The position numbers were made by a program, and so were the translations under genes. A stretch of 64,000 bases of DNA from Ilumatobacter sp963746265. GTDB taxonomy: Bacteria; Actinomycetota; Acidimicrobiia; Acidimicrobiales; Ilumatobacteraceae. The stretch spans positions 1-64,000 of the forward strand of contig CAVVAM010000017.1 in NCBI GenBank assembly GCA_963746265.1. Direction: 5' to 3'. This document shows positions 1 through 8,224 of this stretch, piece after piece (within the stretch, counting starts at the first letter, position 1; every line of letters starts with the position of its first letter). The notes under the pieces are model-generated. The model was not told where the DNA came from and did not search any database. It saw nothing but the letters and a program-made list of their open reading frames with translations.

Positions 1-717
1 TTCGCCCTTCATCGAGGGGTCTTCCACGTCGCCGCCCGCAACGACAGCCTTCGAGCCGGCCGGCCACGCTGTCGAGCGCAGCGACGAACCGTTCCGGCAG
101 GCTGCCGTCGAGCCCGCCGGCGAACGTGTGGTAGGTGAGGATCTCGAAGTACAGCCCCCCAGGACGCTTGCCCAGATGAGCACGACGAGCCTGCCGCACG
201 AGCTCGACCACTGGGACGTAGAGCTCAGCGTTGTCCTTGTTCATCGATGTCGATAGTTCGCCAAGCTTCAAGGGGTTCGTGGTCTGCCAGTTGGCGCGCT
301 GCGCTCGCTGTGGTCTGGGATCTCCCAGCAGGTGCCGACCGGTCGAGCCGGTACAGCATCGACGTGCAACCCGAAGTCGGAGAAATCCACCTTGACAGAC
401 CGATCCTGCTCCCCAATGCGATCTCCATATGCTGCTCGCAGGACTCGTACGATCTCCCCGAGTACCTCACGCGACGACTTGGAGGCGTCGACGTCGGGAA
501 GCTTGCAGAACACGTCGACGTCTTTCACTCGCCGAATCGAGACATGACGGCTGTAACTCCCGATCAGCACCGTGTCGATTCCCCACTCCTTCAGAGTCGA
601 ATCGGCCTCGAGCACGCCGCGTACCTCTGTGTGGGCCGCGGACGCGTTTGCGACGTCATCGTATGGGGGTTCGATGTTCGAGCTTGCGCCTTCGAAGTAG
701 CTAGTCAGCAGGGGCAT
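1..717 (-). pseudogene. CD-NTase / SMODS-type nucleotidyltransferase, frameshifted and cut by window edge
   Basis: Members of this family make cyclic or linear oligonucleotide signals in CBASS anti-phage defence. Start ATG at 717 follows an AGGAGG box 4 bases upstream. Visible: GSYSR (residues 53-57), DVD (66-68) and a third acidic site in HVDAVPA (about D120), which is the nucleotidyltransferase triad. The frame stops at 268, but a second frame resumes from about 295 with the family-like NWQTTNPLKLGELSTSMN and runs to about 48. The original frame then resumes with VVAGGDVEDPSMKGE to the window edge. So two compensating single-base-class indels, near 293-305 and 44-52, break an otherwise intact protein. 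This is either recent decay or base-call error. No effector gene is visible; it would lie off the left edge. Confidence 0.72.
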
Positions 718-838
718 TGGTCCTCCTGGTCCGCCACCGCTCCGTTGACCGATGACTGCTGTCCAGTCTACGACGGGGGTGTCACAGATCGAACGTGAGT
801 TCGACAAGTCGCAGCGGTCAGAGCCGTCAGACGACCCG

Positions 839-965
839 TGGAGGAGTTCCGGGAACCGAGTTTGGTGGCTGGGAGGGTTTTCGGGAACTGGGAGGCGCTG
901 TCGGGAGGGTTTCCGGGAATCGGGAAGCCGAGTCTGGGAGGTTCCCGACGGATGGGAGGCTCAGA
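839..965. repeat. Four degenerate iteron-like direct repeats, period 30-33 bp
   Basis: Copies start near 841, 871, 903 and 936. Each has GGGAGG(G) followed by TTYCGGGAA or a degenerate form, for example 871-887 and 903-919, which differ at one base. A second sub-motif GGGAAC/TNGGGAGG recurs inside each unit. The GGGAGG of the last part (954-959) also serves as the ribosome-binding site of the small gene starting at 965. Regular spacing of about three helical turns suggests a protein-binding array (operator or replication iterons) rather than chance. The bound protein is unknown; the basic product of the 965 gene is one candidate. Confidence 0.5.
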
Positions 966-1398
966 TGGGGGAGCAGAAACGGAGACCCGGACGACCGTGG
1001 AAGTGGCCGTCGGACGCTGAACGGATGCGGGCGACTCGCGCAGCGCAGCGTGCAGCGCGAGGAGCGACCTCCCAGCGAGCGAAGAAGGGCTCACACGGCT
1101 CCGAGGGTCGAGGTGGCGATTTGCCCATGCCGGTCGTCTCGCCGGCTGTTGTCGCGAGTCAGACGCCCCCGCCGGCAGCCCCACGGAGCCGACCGGGGAT
1201 CAGACGGACCGTGAGGCGACCATCGACGAGTTGCGCACCATGCTGGTCGACCGCGAGGAGCGCTACGACGACCTCGTGCTGAGTCGGTGGATTCTTGCCC
1301 AGAAGTACGAGCGAGCGCTCGGCAGAATGCGCTCGCACGAACGCGGCAGAAGATCGAGAAGTGGGAGCGGTGGATCGACCGCATCGAGCCCGACGTGA
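965..1398 (+). pseudogene. Broken small gene, basic N-terminus plus helical C-terminus
   Basis: ATG at 965 has GGGAGG 5 bases upstream. The first frame gives MGEQKRRPGRPWKWPSDAER, a GRPxKWxSDAERxR-type basic segment I associate with small actinobacterial mobile-element proteins, then runs into unlikely sequence and ends at 1282. A different frame from about 1190 to 1398 gives a plausible charged helix (DELRTMLVDREERYDD, then LSRWILAQKYERALGRMR). The two parts read like one protein split by a frameshift near 1190. Function unknown; DNA binding is only suggested by the basic start and the adjacent repeats. Confidence 0.35.
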
Positions 1399-1988
1399 TC
1401 TGGCTGCACCGCCATCGGCGCGTGTGGCGAGAAACGGTCGATGCTCTCGCCGGGCGCAAGGACGCCGAGTTCTTCCGCACCCACTACACCCGCCTGTACA
1501 TCGATGGGGCAGCGATGGCAGTGCGGCGCCTCGCGTACAACGGAGCGGACGACAAGTCGAGATGGCTCGCTCAGCTCTTGGCGGAAATCATCGAGTCGCC
1601 AGATGTGCTGGACGCCGATCGCCATGGCGGGATGTACGCATCGACCGTGTTGGGCGCCGATGTCGGGCGTGAGCGATTCGAAGACGAGTGGGGAGAAGGG
1701 AGCGGCGCACTCGACCCTGCTCGCATTCGGGCAGATATCAATAACCTCACGGAGGCCGCCCGAAAGGTGTCGGCGCTGGCGGATCGCACGATCGCTCACA
1801 TCGACAAGCGGGGCTACGCCGACCAGGTGACGTTCGGGGATCTCGATCAAGCGATCGACGAGATCGGACGCGCGTTTCAGCGATACCGCGAGCTGATCGC
1901 CGGCTCGCCGCTGACCACGCTCGAGCCCACCATTGAGGGCGACTGGAAAGCACCGTTCCGCTCACCGATCTTCGCGTCCGACGAATGA
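1287..1988 (+). CDS. AbiU2/HEPN-like protein, putative defence gene
   Basis: A 233-residue, mostly helical protein. The stretch with DVIWLHRHRRVWRE, then FFRTHYTRLYIDGAAMAVRR and LAQLLAEII resembles the AbiU2 HEPN domain. Near residue 180 is RTIAHIDKR, close to the R-x(3-6)-H form of HEPN ribonuclease sites. AbiU proteins are lactococcal abortive-infection factors; the mechanism here is inference. Start is uncertain: the GTG at 1287 has no close ribosome-binding site, and the overlapping frame upstream is damaged, so the true N-terminus may be altered. It lies with the CD-NTase gene and the integrase on the same mobile element, which fits a defence cargo role. Confidence 0.5.
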   Translation: MDSCPEVRASARQNALARTRQKIEKWERWIDRIEPDVIWLHRHRRVWRETVDALAGRKDAEFFRTHYTRLYIDGAAMAVRRLAYNGADDKSRWLAQLLAEIIESPDVLDADRHGGMYASTVLGADVGRERFEDEWGEGSGALDPARIRADINNLTEAARKVSALADRTIAHIDKRGYADQVTFGDLDQAIDEIGRAFQRYRELIAGSPLTTLEPTIEGDWKAPFRSPIFASDE

Positions 1989-2448
1989 TCCTCTGCGGGA
2001 CGGTACCGGCGCGACTACGCGTACGACCTCACAGGTCCCACGCCACTTGAGCTACCTACACATGTGCACGATGTGCTGCACGGCGTCGCGCTGGCTCAGC
2101 CCGCCCGTCCCTCGTCGCCGGTAGCGTCATGAGACGCGCCACCGTCGCACCGGATCAGACCGGAACTGGCAGCGAGGTGTTGGCCATTTGTTGGCCCAAC
2201 GGTGCGGATTCGGGTGGATTTCGGTGGACGGAGTAACACGCCAAGGTCGCGAAACACCTGGTAGATGGACGTGAACGGACGGTCCGGCACTCGCTGGAAC
2301 GGACTCGTAATGCGTATGTTTGCCGCGCCGTTAGGAATCAGTCGCGCAACTCTCAGGCCGAGCCTGGGTCTTAGTTGAGCATGAGACGTCCCAACGTGTC
2401 GAGGAGCTCAGAGTCGTCCCTCATCGAACTTCGATTGGGGCAAGGTCG
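1989..2448. other. Gene-free stretch with short direct repeats
   Basis: No convincing gene. TTGGCC occurs at 2180-2185 and 2191-2196, separated by ATTTG, followed by a near-duplicate GGATTCGGGTGGATTTCGGTGG at about 2206-2227 (shown as two halves differing at one base). It may carry the promoter of the excisionase gene or recombinase arm sites. Confidence 0.35.
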
Positions 2449-2682
2449 ATGAGCAGCACGACATCACAGGACGGGCTCCTCGACATTGACGGTCTTGCCG
2501 ACCGGCTCGGCGTGGGCGAACGGTTCGTGCGGCGACTGGTGGAGGAGCGACGCATTCCGTTTCTCAAGATTGGCCGCCTCGTCCGCTTCGAGGTCGGCGA
2601 TGTCGAAGCGTGGATCGCCTCACAGCGCGTCGAGCCGAGCAGCCCTCTTGCCCGTGATCACCAGCGGCGGCTCGGCCGGTGA
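2449..2682 (+). CDS. Excisionase-family helix-turn-helix protein
   Basis: A 77-residue MerR-like/HTH_17 protein. DIDGLADRLGVGERFVRRLV forms the helix-turn-helix, followed by the wing IPFLKIGRLVRFEVGDVEAW typical of Xis/AlpA-type directionality factors. It starts 30 bases ahead of the integrase on the same strand and is almost certainly cotranscribed. Expected role: binding arm sites and steering the integrase toward excision, or controlling int expression. Normal length for the family. Confidence 0.85.
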   Translation: MSSTTSQDGLLDIDGLADRLGVGERFVRRLVEERRIPFLKIGRLVRFEVGDVEAWIASQRVEPSSPLARDHQRRLGR

Positions 2683-2712
2683 CGCCTTGACGGGTGGGAC
2701 AGACTGGATCGC

Positions 2713-3894
2713 ATGGCCGACATTCAACGACGCAAGACGGGCAGCGGCGCGGTGCGGTGGGACGTGCGGTATCGCGATGAATCGCGTAGACAGCGGAAGC
2801 GTTCCTTCGCTCGCAAGGTCGACGCTCAGCAGTTCGCGAATAGCGTCGAGACGGATCTGAACCGCGGGGATTGGATCGATCCGAAGCGGGGTCAGGAGCT
2901 TTTCGCGACGTGGGCGGAGAAGTGGCAGGCGACGATCGCCGACCGCAAACCGAAGACGCGTGAGAGCTATGAGTCGATTGTGTCGAACCATCTCCTGCCG
3001 CGGTTCGGTGATGTGCCGATCGGGTCGATCGACTACCCGATGGTGCTGTCGTTCGTGGCCGAGCTCCAATCCACGGGCGCTGCCTCCAAGACCGTCCGCA
3101 ATGTCCGCGATGTCCTCAGGATGATCATGCGGCTCGCGGTCCGTTCGGGGGCGATCAAGGCGAATCCCGTTGCTGAGGTGACGGTGCGTCGGGGCGGCAA
3201 GAAGGAGATGGTGTTCCTCGATCCCGACCAGATCATGACGCTCGCCAATGAGGTGTCTGCGCCGCCAGCCCGTTACCGCCGCGGCGAGAGACGGGTCTCG
3301 GGTTACCCCGAGTACGGGCTGTTCGTTCGCTTTGCGGCATACACGGGCCTTCGCGCTGGCGAGTTGGTCGGTCTACGTGTGAAGGATCTCGAACTGCTCC
3401 ATCGTCGAGTCCAGGTCTTCCAGTCAGCGTCGGAGGCATACGGCCAGCTTCAGATCGTTCCGACGAAGACCTACGAGCGGCGCTCCGTGCCGATCCCGCG
3501 GTCGTTCACCGACGAGTTGGCTGAGCTCGTTGCAGGCAAGGCTCCGGACGATTTCGTCTGGGTCAGCCCTCAGGGCGGACCGTTCCGCTATTCGAACTGG
3601 TTCAAGCGCCACTTCCGTCCTGCCGTGACGAGATCAAATGTTCCAGAGACGACGAGGTTCCACGACCTCCGCCACAGTTACGCAGCAATGCTGATCGGCC
3701 AGGGCGCTCATCCGCGAGCAATCATGGAGCGCATGGGGCACAGCACCATCACGGTCACGCTCGACAACTACGGCCACATGTTCCCAAAGCTGGATGCCGC
3801 GCTGGACGATGCACTTGATGGCGTCTATCGAACTGCAGCGTCGGGCAGCCCGGAGAGAAACGCCGGAGGACGTCCGGTCGCTCTACGCCCGTAG
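2713..3894 (+). CDS. Tyrosine-family site-specific integrase
   Basis: A 393-residue recombinase. Residues 1-60 are an arm-binding-type N-terminus (WDVRYRDESRRQRKRSFARK). About 64-150 is the SAM-like core-binding domain. About 165-360 is the catalytic domain with R214 (TGLRAGEL), K252 (PTKT), H317-x-x-R320, H343 and the nucleophile Y353 in TLDNYGHMF. All active-site residues are present, so it is probably functional. It is placed between its Xis partner and the 3' end of the tRNA-fMet gene, the usual arrangement for an element that integrated into the tRNA. It would catalyse insertion and excision of the island to its left. Confidence 0.95.
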   Translation: MADIQRRKTGSGAVRWDVRYRDESRRQRKRSFARKVDAQQFANSVETDLNRGDWIDPKRGQELFATWAEKWQATIADRKPKTRESYESIVSNHLLPRFGDVPIGSIDYPMVLSFVAELQSTGAASKTVRNVRDVLRMIMRLAVRSGAIKANPVAEVTVRRGGKKEMVFLDPDQIMTLANEVSAPPARYRRGERRVSGYPEYGLFVRFAAYTGLRAGELVGLRVKDLELLHRRVQVFQSASEAYGQLQIVPTKTYERRSVPIPRSFTDELAELVAGKAPDDFVWVSPQGGPFRYSNWFKRHFRPAVTRSNVPETTRFHDLRHSYAAMLIGQGAHPRAIMERMGHSTITVTLDNYGHMFPKLDAALDDALDGVYRTAASGSPERNAGGRPVALRP

Positions 3895-4325
3895 GCGCGT
3901 GGATTGAGCACCGGCCACACGCGATCAAGACCGACGCGTGCTCCACCGCTCGGAGGGTGCCATCCGGGAGGTCGCGCCGATCACGCCGTTGGACACGGCA
4001 CCGCCCGTGCCTTCCCGTTTCCTCAGTCCGTGGCGGGGCTCGCCGGGATCGTGCAGCCTCGCCCGCTCAGCAATGTGTGCACGGGAGTATTCGCTGGGGA
4101 CGGGTTCGATGGCGGCCGTCAGCAGGGCGAGACCAACATGTTCGGTCCTCGTTGGGTCCCGCCGAGGAGTCGCCAGCGATGGAACCATCGCCCTGTTGGC
4201 CATATTCCATCCTCACTCAGCGTGGCAGAACTGCGAAGCGCAAAGGTTCATCCGACCCTCTTGATTCGAGCTCGTGGTACATATTTGGTACATGGGGACC
4301 GACTTCAGCGTCCCGGTGAAAACGA
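3895..4325. other. Gene-free stretch between integrase and tRNA, likely attachment region
   Basis: Open frames here have no recognisable family and unconvincing composition. Its position between int and the tRNA suggests arm-type sites of the attachment region. The paired TGGTACAT repeats lie at its right end. Confidence 0.4.
4275..4293. repeat. Paired 8-bp direct repeats beside the tRNA
   Basis: TGGTACAT occurs at 4275-4282 and 4286-4293 with ATT between (11-bp period, one helical turn). This A/T-rich site sits 33 bp from the tRNA terminator hairpin and fits a recombinase or Xis arm site. No second copy was seen elsewhere in the window. Confidence 0.4.
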
Positions 4326-4360
4326 CGAAGGCCCGGAAACTCAATGTTTCCGGGCCTTCG
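4326..4360 (-). terminator. Intrinsic terminator of the tRNA-fMet gene
   Basis: A perfect 15-bp stem (4326-4340 with 4346-4360) with a 5-base loop lies 3 bases after the tRNA 3' end. On the minus strand it is followed by TCGTTTTC. It may also lie within the element's attachment core. Confidence 0.85.
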
Positions 4361-4363
4361 AGT

Positions 4364-4440
<77 letters not shown>

Positions 4441-4479
4441 TCGGAGTAGGAAACATATGGTACGCGACCGATCCGGCGA

Positions 4480-5352
4480 TCACAACCGGCGGGCCATGGC
4501 GGCGATGTGGTCCGGTGTCGTGCCGCAGCAACCGCCGACGAAGCGCGCACCGGCTGCGACCACCTCGATCACGTGGACGGCGAACTCGTCGGGCGTCATC
4601 CGATACACCACCTCCTGGCCGACCAGCTCGGGTGCTCCCGCGTTCGCCTTGATCCACACCGGCACGTCGACCGCAGCCACCATCGCCGCACAGATCGGGG
4701 CGACCGTTTCGACGCCGGACCCGCAGTTCGCGCCGACCGCATCGGCCCCGGCGTCGGCCAGTGCCGTCGCCGCTTCGCCGGGGCGCACACCCGTCATCGT
4801 CCGATCGCGCTGCTTGCCGCTGTCGAACGTCATGCACGCCACCACCGGCAGGCCGAGGGACCGCACCGCGTCGACGGCGACGATCGCCTCCGCGAGGTCC
4901 GACATCGTCTCGATCACGATGGCGTCCGCACCACCCTCCGCGAGGGCAGCGGCCTGCTCGACGAACACGTCCCGCAGCTCACCCCGATCGATGTCGCCGG
5001 CGACCAGCATCGTGTTCGTCGGCCCGATCGAGCCGAACACCTTTACCAAGGCGCCGGCGGCCCGTCGCGAGATCTCGGCGCCGGCCCGGTTGATCGCCGC
5101 GACGTCGTCGGCCCTGCGCAGCGCCAGCCGGTTCGCCTGGAACGTGTTCGTCAGGATGACCCGGCTGCCCGCCCCGACGTAGGCCCGGGCGACCGATTCG
5201 ACCCGGTCCGGGTGGATGAGGTTCCAGCGATCCGCCGACTCCCCCGCAGTCAATCCCTGCGCGAGCAGCTGGGTGCCCCAGGCGCCGTCCGTGAGCACGG
5301 GGCCGTCGTCCGCCAGTGCGCGGATCAGGTCGGCGCCGACCACCCGGCTCAC
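4480..5352 (-). CDS. Homocysteine S-methyltransferase-family protein
   Basis: A 290-residue TIM-barrel enzyme of the MetH-N/BHMT family, which moves a methyl group onto homocysteine to give methionine. The zinc ligands are C210 (GANCGSG) and C275-C276 (GGCCGTTP). It lacks the other MetH modules, so the methyl donor is probably the corrinoid protein encoded just upstream. GTG start at 5352 overlaps that gene's stop by 4 bases (GTGA), giving translational coupling. Last gene of the three-gene methyl-transfer operon. Confidence 0.88.
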   Translation of the reverse strand: MSRVVGADLIRALADDGPVLTDGAWGTQLLAQGLTAGESADRWNLIHPDRVESVARAYVGAGSRVILTNTFQANRLALRRADDVAAINRAGAEISRRAAGALVKVFGSIGPTNTMLVAGDIDRGELRDVFVEQAAALAEGGADAIVIETMSDLAEAIVAVDAVRSLGLPVVACMTFDSGKQRDRTMTGVRPGEAATALADAGADAVGANCGSGVETVAPICAAMVAAVDVPVWIKANAGAPELVGQEVVYRMTPDEFAVHVIEVVAAGARFVGGCCGTTPDHIAAMARRL

Positions 5353-5996
5353 CCGGCCCGCTCGGCACCGACCAGCGCCAACGCAGCTCGCACCGCCGCG
5401 TTCGCGTTCGCGGCGAACGCGTCGGCGCCGAACTCCTTGGCTCGCGCCTCGTTCATCGGCGCGCCACCCACCATCACCTTCACCTCACTGCGCAGGCCGG
5501 CGGCCTCGATCGCCTCGATGATGGTAGGCATCGCCAGCATCGTCGTCGTCAGCAGCGCCGACAGCCCGACGATGTCGGGGCGGTGCTCGCGGATGCCGGC
5601 CACGAACTCCGCCGGTGACACGTCGGCACCGAGGTCGACGATCTCGAAGCCCGCACCTTCGAGCATCACGGCGACCAGGTTCTTGCCGATGTCGTGGAGA
5701 TCACCCTGCACCGTGCCGATCACGACCGTCCCCGCGAACTCGGCGTTGCCCTCGACGAGCAGCGGGCGCAGGATGTCGAGCCCCGCCTGGATCGCCCGGC
5801 CCGCCATCAACAGCTCGGGTACGAAGTAGATGTCGTCCTCGAACCGTCGGCCCGCCTCCGACATCGCCGGCACCATCGCCTCGTCGATGATCGTCTGCGC
5901 GTCGAACCCCTCGGCGAGCGCCTGATGCGTCAGCGCGGGCGCATCGTCGAACTCGCCCTCCAGCACCACCTCGTAGAGCTCCTCGAGCACCCCCAT
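5349..5996 (-). CDS. Corrinoid (B12-binding) methyltransferase carrier protein
   Basis: A 215-residue MtbC/MtaC-type protein. Residues 1-85 are the four-helix cap, and about 88-212 the B12-binding Rossmann domain with DLHDIG at 99-104 (D-x-H-x-x-G; H101 is the lower cobalt ligand). It shuttles methyl groups as methyl-Co(III). The start at 5996 was chosen because residues upstream of it are not family-like and it begins 1 base after the stop of the UroD-type gene. Middle gene of the operon, receiving a methyl group from one partner and passing it to the homocysteine enzyme. Confidence 0.93.
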   Translation of the reverse strand: MGVLEELYEVVLEGEFDDAPALTHQALAEGFDAQTIIDEAMVPAMSEAGRRFEDDIYFVPELLMAGRAIQAGLDILRPLLVEGNAEFAGTVVIGTVQGDLHDIGKNLVAVMLEGAGFEIVDLGADVSPAEFVAGIREHRPDIVGLSALLTTTMLAMPTIIEAIEAAGLRSEVKVMVGGAPMNEARAKEFGADAFAANANAAVRAALALVGAERAG

Positions 5997-5997
5997 G

Positions 5998-7287
5998 TCA
6001 CACCCCTCCTCCGTTGAACTCGTGGATCGCGTCGACCAGAGCGACGACGTTCTCCACCGGCGTCCCCGCCTGGACGTTGTGGATCGTGTTGAACACGAAC
6101 CCGCCACCCGTACCGAACACCTCGCAGCGCTCGAGCACCTGAGCGCGCACTTCGTCGGGCGTCCCGAACGGCAGCACGTGCTGGGTGTCCACGCCGCCAC
6201 CCCAGAACACGAGGTCGTCGCCGTACTCCCGTTTGAGGTGATCGGCCTCCATGTTCGTCGCCGAGCACTGCACCGGGTTGATGATGTCGAACCCGCATTC
6301 GATGAACGAGCGCATGAACCGCTCGACCGATCCGCACGAGTGCTTGAACGTCTTCCACGTCGTGTGCTCGTGGATCCAGTCGTTGATCTGCTTGTAGTAG
6401 GGCGCCCACAGATCCTCGAACGTGTCGACCGAGCAGAACGCGCCGGTCTGCGTGCCGAAATCGGTGCCGCACACCATCACGGCGTCGAACCGGTCGCCGA
6501 CCCGACCATGGATCCGGGCCAGGTTCTCGAGCGCGACCTCGACCTGGGCCGAGAACACCTGACGGACGTAGTCGGGGCGCTTGCGGATCGAGATGTACCA
6601 CTCGGTGATGTCACGGATGCCGCGCGGGTGCTCCAGGCTCGGCGCCGGGACGAAGGCGATGTCTCCGAGCGCCATCCCGGGCAGCACGCCGATGATCGCC
6701 CGGCCCGACCCCTCGGCTGCGGTGACGTCCGTGTCGAGGTCGGTGAGATCGGCGTCGCTGACGACGCTGTACTCCTCGAGGTTGTCGGCCGGATCCAGCT
6801 GCGCCGGGTCGAGCGGTGGCTGCCGGACGATCGTGTCGAAGAAGTAGCCCGTCGTCGGCATCCGGCCGCTCGGCGGCACCGACGTGTTGCCCTTCGGGTA
6901 GACGAGGGTGTCGCCTCGCTCGTCGACGGTCGTGCGGAAGTCCTCCGCCACGAGCACCTCGAGCCCGTGCGGGGTGGTCCACGGTCGCCAGCGGTCGTTG
7001 CGGAACCCGAACATCGTCTCCCGCCCGACGACCCCGTCGACGTCGACGCCCATCGCCTCCTTGAGGTCGTCGTCGAGCAAACCGAGCATCTGATAGGGCT
7101 CGTGCACCTTCACGAGACGACGCTCGAGCCCATAGTGGTCGCGCAGGCCTGCCACCACCGACACGTGGATCCCGGTCACCGGTGTCCCACCGAAGTCGAC
7201 CGGAATGCGATCCGGCTGGCGATGGTCGAGCGCAGCCCGCACCCGATCACGTGACGTCGTCCTCAGATTCTGCACTTGTTCCGTCAT
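5998..7287 (-). CDS. Uroporphyrinogen decarboxylase-family (MtaA/CmuA-like) methyltransferase
   Basis: A 429-residue member of the UroD/MtaA superfamily, first gene of a corrinoid operon. The region with HSCGSVERFM carries the His/Cys zinc-type site of methyltransferases rather than the substrate pocket of true HemE, and it ends with a GGGVDTQ then GGGFVFN block seen in corrinoid-linked UroD proteins. The start at 7287 has GGAGGGGG about 9 bases upstream; longer in-frame extensions are arginine-rich and not credible. Substrate unknown: methylamines, methoxy compounds, halomethanes or betaines are all possible for this family. True haem synthesis is unlikely given the neighbours. Confidence 0.85.
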   Translation of the reverse strand: MTEQVQNLRTTSRDRVRAALDHRQPDRIPVDFGGTPVTGIHVSVVAGLRDHYGLERRLVKVHEPYQMLGLLDDDLKEAMGVDVDGVVGRETMFGFRNDRWRPWTTPHGLEVLVAEDFRTTVDERGDTLVYPKGNTSVPPSGRMPTTGYFFDTIVRQPPLDPAQLDPADNLEEYSVVSDADLTDLDTDVTAAEGSGRAIIGVLPGMALGDIAFVPAPSLEHPRGIRDITEWYISIRKRPDYVRQVFSAQVEVALENLARIHGRVGDRFDAVMVCGTDFGTQTGAFCSVDTFEDLWAPYYKQINDWIHEHTTWKTFKHSCGSVERFMRSFIECGFDIINPVQCSATNMEADHLKREYGDDLVFWGGGVDTQHVLPFGTPDEVRAQVLERCEVFGTGGGFVFNTIHNVQAGTPVENVVALVDAIHEFNGGGV

Positions 7288-7400
7288 CGAGGACACCCCC
7301 TCCGCGGCACGCATGTTGGAACGATCGTACGAAACCGCGCCGACACCCCGGGAGAGCACAAGGTCACTTGTCCACCGGTCGAGCCGGCGGCGACGGAGCG

Positions 7401-8168
7401 TCAGCCGAGGACGTTGCGCTGGGCGATCAACGACTCGAGCGAACTCATGTCGTACGGCGCTCCGACCATCACGATCACGTGCGACGCGCCGGCGTCGACG
7501 TAGCGTCCGATGTCGGCGACGTCGTCGGGGCCGACCGCCACGGTGCGCTCGATCTCGGCCGGGTCGCGGTCGACCTTGGCGCACCACTCGTCGAGCACCT
7601 GCGACTTGTGGGCGAAGTTCTCGGGAGGGCCGAAGGTGTTCCACGCGGTCGCGTACTCGGCGACCAGGCGCAAGGTCACCTTCTCGCCACCGCCACCGAT
7701 CAACAGCGGCAGATCGCCGACCGGCGGCGGATTGAGCTTGGCGAGCCGCGCCTTCATGCGCGGCAGGTCGTCTGCGAGCCGACGCAGTCGACTCGGCGCC
7801 GTCCCGAACTCGTACCCGTACTCCGCGTAGTCCCGCTCGAACCAGCCGGCGCCGACACCGAGATACATGCGTCCGTTCGACACGTGGTCGAGCGTGCGGG
7901 CCATGTCAGCGAGCAGCTCGGGGTTCCGATAGTTGTTGCCCGTCACCAGCATCCCGAGCTTCGCCCGGCTGGTGTCGGCCGCCATCACCGACAGCAACGT
8001 CCACCCTTCGAAGTGGGCGGCGTCGGGGTCGCCGTACAGCGGATAGAAGTGGTCCCATGTCCAGATCGAGTCGGCGCCGAGATCGTCGGCGCGTCGCCAC
8101 GCCGCTCGCATCTGGTCGACCGTGGTCGCTTGCGGGTGGAGCTGGATACCGACGCGCAGTTGAGTCAT
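7401..8168 (-). CDS. LLM-class F420-dependent oxidoreductase
   Basis: A 255-residue luciferase-like TIM-barrel protein. DSIWTWDHFYPLYGD near residue 35 and LGVGAGWFERDYAEYG near 105 are typical of the actinobacterial F420-dependent group. Hydride transfer to or from F420 on an unknown substrate. It lies 56 bases after the VOC gene on the same strand and may be cotranscribed with it. Complete length. Confidence 0.88.
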   Translation of the reverse strand: MTQLRVGIQLHPQATTVDQMRAAWRRADDLGADSIWTWDHFYPLYGDPDAAHFEGWTLLSVMAADTSRAKLGMLVTGNNYRNPELLADMARTLDHVSNGRMYLGVGAGWFERDYAEYGYEFGTAPSRLRRLADDLPRMKARLAKLNPPPVGDLPLLIGGGGEKVTLRLVAEYATAWNTFGPPENFAHKSQVLDEWCAKVDRDPAEIERTVAVGPDDVADIGRYVDAGASHVIVMVGAPYDMSSLESLIAQRNVLG

Positions 8169-8224
8169 GGTGGTCTCAACATCCTCCGATCACCCTGTGT
8201 TCCCGCCGACGCGCCCGCTCCGGC

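Noticed and set aside
1..717. Calling a complete CBASS system
   Set aside because: Only the CD-NTase-like gene is visible and it is frame-broken; no effector, Cap2 or Cap3 gene is in the window.
1..4300. Search for a second copy of the tRNA 3' end (attachment duplication)
   Set aside because: None seen by eye; the element's other end is probably outside the window.
4507..5829. Long plus-strand frame opposite the corrinoid operon
   Set aside because: Antisense shadow; the minus strand encodes two recognised families with intact motifs.
5998..7287. HemE (uroporphyrinogen decarboxylase of haem synthesis)
   Set aside because: Zinc-type motif and corrinoid/homocysteine partners fit a methyltransferase; haem genes are not adjacent.
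7288..7400. Cobalamin riboswitch before the corrinoid operon
   Set aside because: The leader is short and lacks a recognisable B12-box; not claimed.
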